From Lachnospira sp. UBA2821 (GTDB lineage Bacteria > Bacillota > Clostridia > Lachnospirales > Lachnospiraceae): a stretch of DNA of 27,504 bases. Shown here piece after piece: positions 24,261-27,504 of this stretch; within the stretch, counting starts at the first letter, position 1; each line of letters opens with the position of its first letter. Location: contig DEGR01000026.1 of NCBI GenBank assembly GCA_002351535.1, positions 1-27,504 of the forward strand, read 5' to 3'. The notes beneath the pieces are model-generated. The model did no database searches. It was not told where the DNA came from and saw only the letters and a list, made by a program, of their open reading frames with translations. The translations under genes were made by a program, and so were the position numbers.

Positions 24261-25829
24261 TTAATCTTTAGTAACGTTAGTGAAGATATAGTCTGCACCA
24301 CTTGTATATTCTAATCCATTGACATTAGATCTCACTCCAAATATTGTCATTGATTTAATAATTGGAATGTCCGGCATCTCCTCTGCAAGAGCAGGCAGAT
24401 ATTCTTTCTGAAGAATCTCTTTTCTCTTCTCTGAATCTGTCTCTGTTGCAAATCTGTCCATTATATCCTGTAATTCCTTAGTTGGTTCATAGTGACTTAT
24501 ACGTCCTGCTGCATACCATGAATTCAGTTTTAATTCAGGTTCAATACCTGATGGCTGCCATCCACAGTCAATCATATAACATGGTGTCTCTTCATATAAA
24601 ACATCACCCCATGCTGATGTATCAAGAGGTACGACTGTACAATTAATTCCTACTGCCTGCAGACAAGCCGCAATATATTCATAATATTCCTTAGTCTTTG
24701 GATAGAATCCGACAGATGTATAGATATTCAGTTCAGGTAGTCCATCGCCATTTTCATATCCTGCTTCTTTAAGACACTCAGCTGCCTTTTCAGGATCATA
24801 TTCACCTACACCGTCCACTTTCTCATATCCCCATATGGTAGACGAAATAAAACTGTCTGCCTTTTCTGCATAACCGCTGAAAATATCCTTTACAATTCCA
24901 TCATAATCAATGGCATATGCTATAGCTTTACGGACAAGTTTTTCATTCATAGGTTTCATCTTGAATTTAGGTATAAGGTGCTTACACTCTGTTGTCAGGA
25001 ACTTGTCAACTTTAATATTTTTATCTGATTCAAGAACTGACGCTGCATCTGAATCCACTCTTTCTATTACATCTGCCTCGCCTGACTGAAGTGCTGATAA
25101 TCTTGTAGTTGCGTCTGCTACATATTTATACTGAATAGTTTTAATCTTAGGAAGTGTTCCCCAATAATCATCAAACAGTTCATATGTTGCCGTATCATTT
25201 TCAAAGCTGACCATCTTGTAAGGGCCTGTACCATTGTATTTTTTATCAATTGTATTCTCAGGGTCTTTAAGGTCATCCGCTGACATCATTGGTGTTGAAC
25301 AAAGCATATTAACAAGTGAGCCGAGAGGTTTTCCTGATGCAGGTGTTATAGTAAATGTATAGTCATCAATTACATTGCATTTAAGTTCATCTGCCCACCA
25401 TGAGCCTGATACATTATCCGCATTGGAATACGCCTCACATGAGGCAGCTGCATCCTCCGCTGTAAAATCTGAGCCATCATGGAATTTAACACCTTCTCTG
25501 AGTTTTACAGTCAATACTGTCTTTGTGTCATCATATGACCACTCCGTAGCAAGATTAGGCTGTGGCTCCTGTGTCTTCTCATCCATAACAAGCAGATGTT
25601 CAAGTGCAATTGCCTCTGCATGAAGCATCATTGTCGATGTGTGTTTTAGCGGACTAAGAGAAGCCTGCCAGTTCTCTGCTCCTAATATGACAAGTGTATC
25701 CTTTGCTGTCTTTGATTCACTGCTGGTTGTTTTGGCTGTACCTTTAGCTGTACTTTTATCCGAATTACCACAGCCAACCATTCCTACTGCCATAACGACA
25801 GCTAACATTAATGCACAAATTTTCTTCAT
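24261..25829 (-). CDS. dppA: Substrate-binding lipoprotein of a peptide-type ABC transporter (SBP_bac_5)
   Basis: 522 aa. Lipoprotein signal MKKICALMLAVVMAVGMVGC with the lipobox cysteine at C20, a Ser/Thr/Lys-rich linker, then a family-5 binding protein. Typical strings are LSPLKHTSTMMLHAEAIALEHLLVMDEKTQEPQPNLATEWSYDDTKT, KLREGVKFHDGSDFTAEDA, and YNGTGPYKMVSFENDTATYE. Members bind peptides, nickel, glutathione or other small molecules; the ligand cannot be read here. ATG has AGGAGG eight bases upstream. It follows the PLP enzyme by 34 bases without promoter or terminator, so the PLP enzyme and transporter share one message. Confidence 0.95.
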   Translation of the reverse strand: MKKICALMLAVVMAVGMVGCGNSDKSTAKGTAKTTSSESKTAKDTLVILGAENWQASLSPLKHTSTMMLHAEAIALEHLLVMDEKTQEPQPNLATEWSYDDTKTVLTVKLREGVKFHDGSDFTAEDAAASCEAYSNADNVSGSWWADELKCNVIDDYTFTITPASGKPLGSLVNMLCSTPMMSADDLKDPENTIDKKYNGTGPYKMVSFENDTATYELFDDYWGTLPKIKTIQYKYVADATTRLSALQSGEADVIERVDSDAASVLESDKNIKVDKFLTTECKHLIPKFKMKPMNEKLVRKAIAYAIDYDGIVKDIFSGYAEKADSFISSTIWGYEKVDGVGEYDPEKAAECLKEAGYENGDGLPELNIYTSVGFYPKTKEYYEYIAACLQAVGINCTVVPLDTSAWGDVLYEETPCYMIDCGWQPSGIEPELKLNSWYAAGRISHYEPTKELQDIMDRFATETDSEKRKEILQKEYLPALAEEMPDIPIIKSMTIFGVRSNVNGLEYTSGADYIFTNVTKD

Positions 25830-25863
25830 ACGCGTTACCTCCTTATGCTGCGTGTTAATTAAT

Positions 25864-27210
25864 TTATTCTAATTCCAGTAAACATTTATCAAGTGTTGAT
25901 GCTGCCCAATCTATATCGCATTCTTTAAATGCCATAGGTGGACGAAGTTTCAAAACATTTCCATAAGGTCCTGCTACAGATGTAAGAACATTATTATCCC
26001 TGAGTAATTCTATTAAATTAAGAGCTTTTTCCTTATCAGGTGTCTTCTTACCATCATTTTTTGCCAATTCAAAACCTATAAATAAACCGGCTCCTCTGAC
26101 ATCTCCTACTGATTCAGGATGTCTGTCTTTAACTTCCTTTAGTGCTGACAGAAGCTTTGCACCCACTGTCTTACAGTGCTCCTGAAGCTTTTCTTCCTTT
26201 ATAACTGACAGAACCGCCTGTGCTGCTGCAATTGATACAGGATTTCCTCCAAAAGTATTGAAATATGGAAGCTTATCACTAAATGCTTCAAGAACTTCAT
26301 GTTTTGCTGCCAGACCGGAGATTGGAATTCCATTACCCATAGGCTTTCCCATTGTAACCATATCAGGTATAATTCCATGTCTTGCAAATCCCCAGAAAGC
26401 ATCACCGGTACGGGCAAATCCCGGCTGAACCTCATCTGCTATAAATACACCACCATTTTTATGTACCACATCCACAGCAGTCTTTAAAAATCCTATCGGA
26501 TTTGGATGTACACCATCCGATGAAAATATTGAATCCGCAAGGAAACATGAGAATTTGTATCCCGCCTGATTAAGTTCATCTATTTTCTTCTGCATCTCTG
26601 TAGCGTACCATTCTGTAAATTCTTCAGGTGTTCCACCATGTCTGTAATAATCGGGTGTATCAATCAATCTTACATTAGGTAATAACGGCTGTTCACTTCC
26701 AAGTGCCGGAGAACAGCCTGATGTTAATGCACTCGTTCCATGATAAGATTCTTTTGAAACAATAATTCCCGTTCCACCTGTATATTCCTGTGCTACCCTG
26801 AGTGCAAGATCATTCGCCTCAGAACCGGTACACATAAACATTACCTTGTCTATCTCCTCCGGCATCATACTAAGAATGTCTTCGCTGTAATCTATAATTC
26901 TCTTATGCAGATATCTTGTATGTGTATTAAGCAGGCTCATCTGCTCTGTTACTGCTTTGATAACAGCCGGATGGCAATGACCAACTCCTGCTACATTGTT
27001 ATACATATCAAGATATTTTACCCCGTCAGAATCCCACAAATATTCCCCCTCACCTTTAACAAGGTCCACAGGTTTTCTGTAAAACAGTCTGTAGGCACCT
27101 CCCATATATTTTTCTCTTCGTGTAATCATTTCCTTTGTTTCCGGTTTTAATAAGGATACATACTCATCAGTATAACTATTCGTATCCATAATGCTTGATT
27201 TCGTAGCCAT
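25864..27210 (-). CDS. Class-III PLP enzyme, probable amino-alcohol-phosphate phospho-lyase
   Basis: 448 aa from the ATG at 27210, preceded by AGGAGGT (27216-27222); an in-frame GTG at 27252 has no site. PLP-binding features are GSEAND (129-134), IADEVQ (257-262, D259) and the Schiff-base lysine in TMGKPMGNG (K289). The string MYNNVAGVGHCHPAVIKAV..LNTHTRYLH (70-102) is strikingly like mammalian ethanolamine-phosphate and phosphohydroxylysine phospho-lyases (AGXT2L1/AGXT2L2 group), rather than ordinary omega-aminotransferases. Such enzymes eliminate phosphate and ammonia, leaving an aldehyde. A kinase of the choline/ethanolamine type in the same operon supports this. An aminotransferase acting on beta-alanine or similar is the alternative. 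First gene of the operon. Confidence 0.87.
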   Translation of the reverse strand: MATKSSIMDTNSYTDEYVSLLKPETKEMITRREKYMGGAYRLFYRKPVDLVKGEGEYLWDSDGVKYLDMYNNVAGVGHCHPAVIKAVTEQMSLLNTHTRYLHKRIIDYSEDILSMMPEEIDKVMFMCTGSEANDLALRVAQEYTGGTGIIVSKESYHGTSALTSGCSPALGSEQPLLPNVRLIDTPDYYRHGGTPEEFTEWYATEMQKKIDELNQAGYKFSCFLADSIFSSDGVHPNPIGFLKTAVDVVHKNGGVFIADEVQPGFARTGDAFWGFARHGIIPDMVTMGKPMGNGIPISGLAAKHEVLEAFSDKLPYFNTFGGNPVSIAAAQAVLSVIKEEKLQEHCKTVGAKLLSALKEVKDRHPESVGDVRGAGLFIGFELAKNDGKKTPDKEKALNLIELLRDNNVLTSVAGPYGNVLKLRPPMAFKECDIDWAASTLDKCLLELE

Positions 27211-27364
27211 ATCACACCTCCTGCAATTCCATATGCCCTTTTGTATAGCCACCGGCTAAACAAAAAAGGCACAGGATCTTGAACATTAATGTTCAGACAT
27301 CCTGTGCCTCTTTGCACCTTGCACATTTAAACTTGTATTTTTGTAAATCAGATGCGCCTCTGTT
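27211..27364 (-). promoter_or_regulatory. Leader with terminator/antiterminator-like fold
   Basis: The leader from a start near 27364 to the first gene holds an early stem GCGCAT/ATGTGC (27352-27357 with 27321-27326), then GTGC (27314-27317) able to pair with GCAC inside the 5' arm of a strong terminator (27304-27307). TGTGC of the first stem can also pair with GCACA. These options exclude each other, as in riboswitch or attenuator leaders. No known riboswitch class is recognised. Confidence 0.55.
27262..27309 (-). terminator. Intrinsic terminator inside the operon leader
   Basis: Minus strand AGGCACAGGAT (27299-27309) pairs perfectly with ATCCTGTGCCT (27267-27277), followed by TTTTTTG. The loop contains the 16-base perfect palindrome TGAACATTAATGTTCA (27280-27295) as a nested stem. 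It lies between the promoter and the first gene. Confidence 0.85.
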
Positions 27365-27370
27365 TCCTTT

Positions 27371-27398
27371 ATCATAGCAAAAAATGTTGATATGTCAA
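27371..27398 (-). promoter_or_regulatory. Strong promoter of the nine-gene operon
   Basis: Minus strand perfect TTGACA (27393-27398), 16-base spacer, TATGAT (27371-27376) preceded by TGC, the extended -10 form. Upstream (27400-27460) lie several A-tracts at roughly helical spacing. No gene is seen in 27399-27504. Confidence 0.82.
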
Positions 27399-27504
27399 TA
27401 ACTTTTTTGCGTTTTTGTGGTTTTGTATTAATTTTTAGTTTTTTTTGAGGTTTTTTGTGGCAATTTTCATCATAATAATCCTTATTTTGTAACTGTTCAG
27501 AACC

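Noticed and set aside
27150..27326. Leader peptide ORF starting ATGTGCAAGGTG on the minus strand
   Set aside because: It has no ribosome binding site, runs through the terminator and into the PLP gene in another frame, and has no run of one regulatory amino acid.
27300..27364. Lysine-riboswitch-like string AGAGGCGCA near the leader start
   Set aside because: The leader is far too short for that class and the other conserved segments are missing.
1..27504. CRISPR array, tRNA, rRNA, insertion sequence or prophage genes
   Set aside because: No regularly spaced repeats, no cloverleaf with CCA-type end, no rRNA-like stretch and no transposase or integrase reading frame was found.

Overview
The window looks like a chromosomal segment of a low-GC anaerobic Firmicute, most probably a Lachnospiraceae-type gut Clostridium. 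This rests on AT-rich codon use, strong AGGAGG ribosome binding sites, an AmtB-PII fusion, a GGDEF protein with extracellular solute-binding domains, and an SbcCD pair of clostridial type. It is an inference, because no marker gene is present. Almost every gene lies on the minus strand; the only plus-strand gene I support is a small TM2-domain protein.

Positions 1-4390 (minus strand) hold a type I restriction-modification locus, hsdM-hsdS, without hsdR in the window. Three tightly packed genes follow hsdS: a DUF3990-type ADP-ribosyltransferase-like protein, an unassigned 138-aa partner, and a NADAR-family ADP-ribosyl hydrolase. Right after the NADAR stop codon the sequence matches the hsdS 'WEQRK' repeat again, so the three genes sit between hsdS-type sequences. 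I read this as a probable ADP-ribosylation toxin-antitoxin or defence cassette lodged in the RM locus.

Positions 4400-9600 (minus) hold a His-rich TPM-like membrane protein with a zinc ribbon, a MATE exporter, and a large membrane diguanylate cyclase with two solute-binding domains and a PAS domain. The plus-strand TM2 gene is divergent from it.

Positions 10038-16300 (minus) hold deoR, a Nudix hydrolase, sbcD and sbcC behind an extended -10 promoter. Next comes a separately promoted structured RNA of about 165 nt (possibly a raiA-motif RNA) ending in a terminator-like hairpin, and then a PBECR4-like nuclease-family gene with its own terminator.

Positions 16312-27400 (minus) look like one operon of nine genes: a class-III PLP enzyme resembling amino-alcohol-phosphate phospho-lyases, a peptide-type ABC transporter (SBP, two permeases, two ATPases), an AmtB-PII fusion, a choline/ethanolamine-type kinase and an M20 amidohydrolase. 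A strong promoter and a leader with a terminator/antiterminator-like fold precede it, and a terminator hairpin ends it. The simplest integrated reading is uptake of a peptide- or amide-linked amino alcohol, hydrolysis by M20, phosphorylation by the kinase, and phospho-lyase cleavage to aldehyde, phosphate and ammonia, with ammonia handled by Amt-PII. This is an inference from gene families and synteny.
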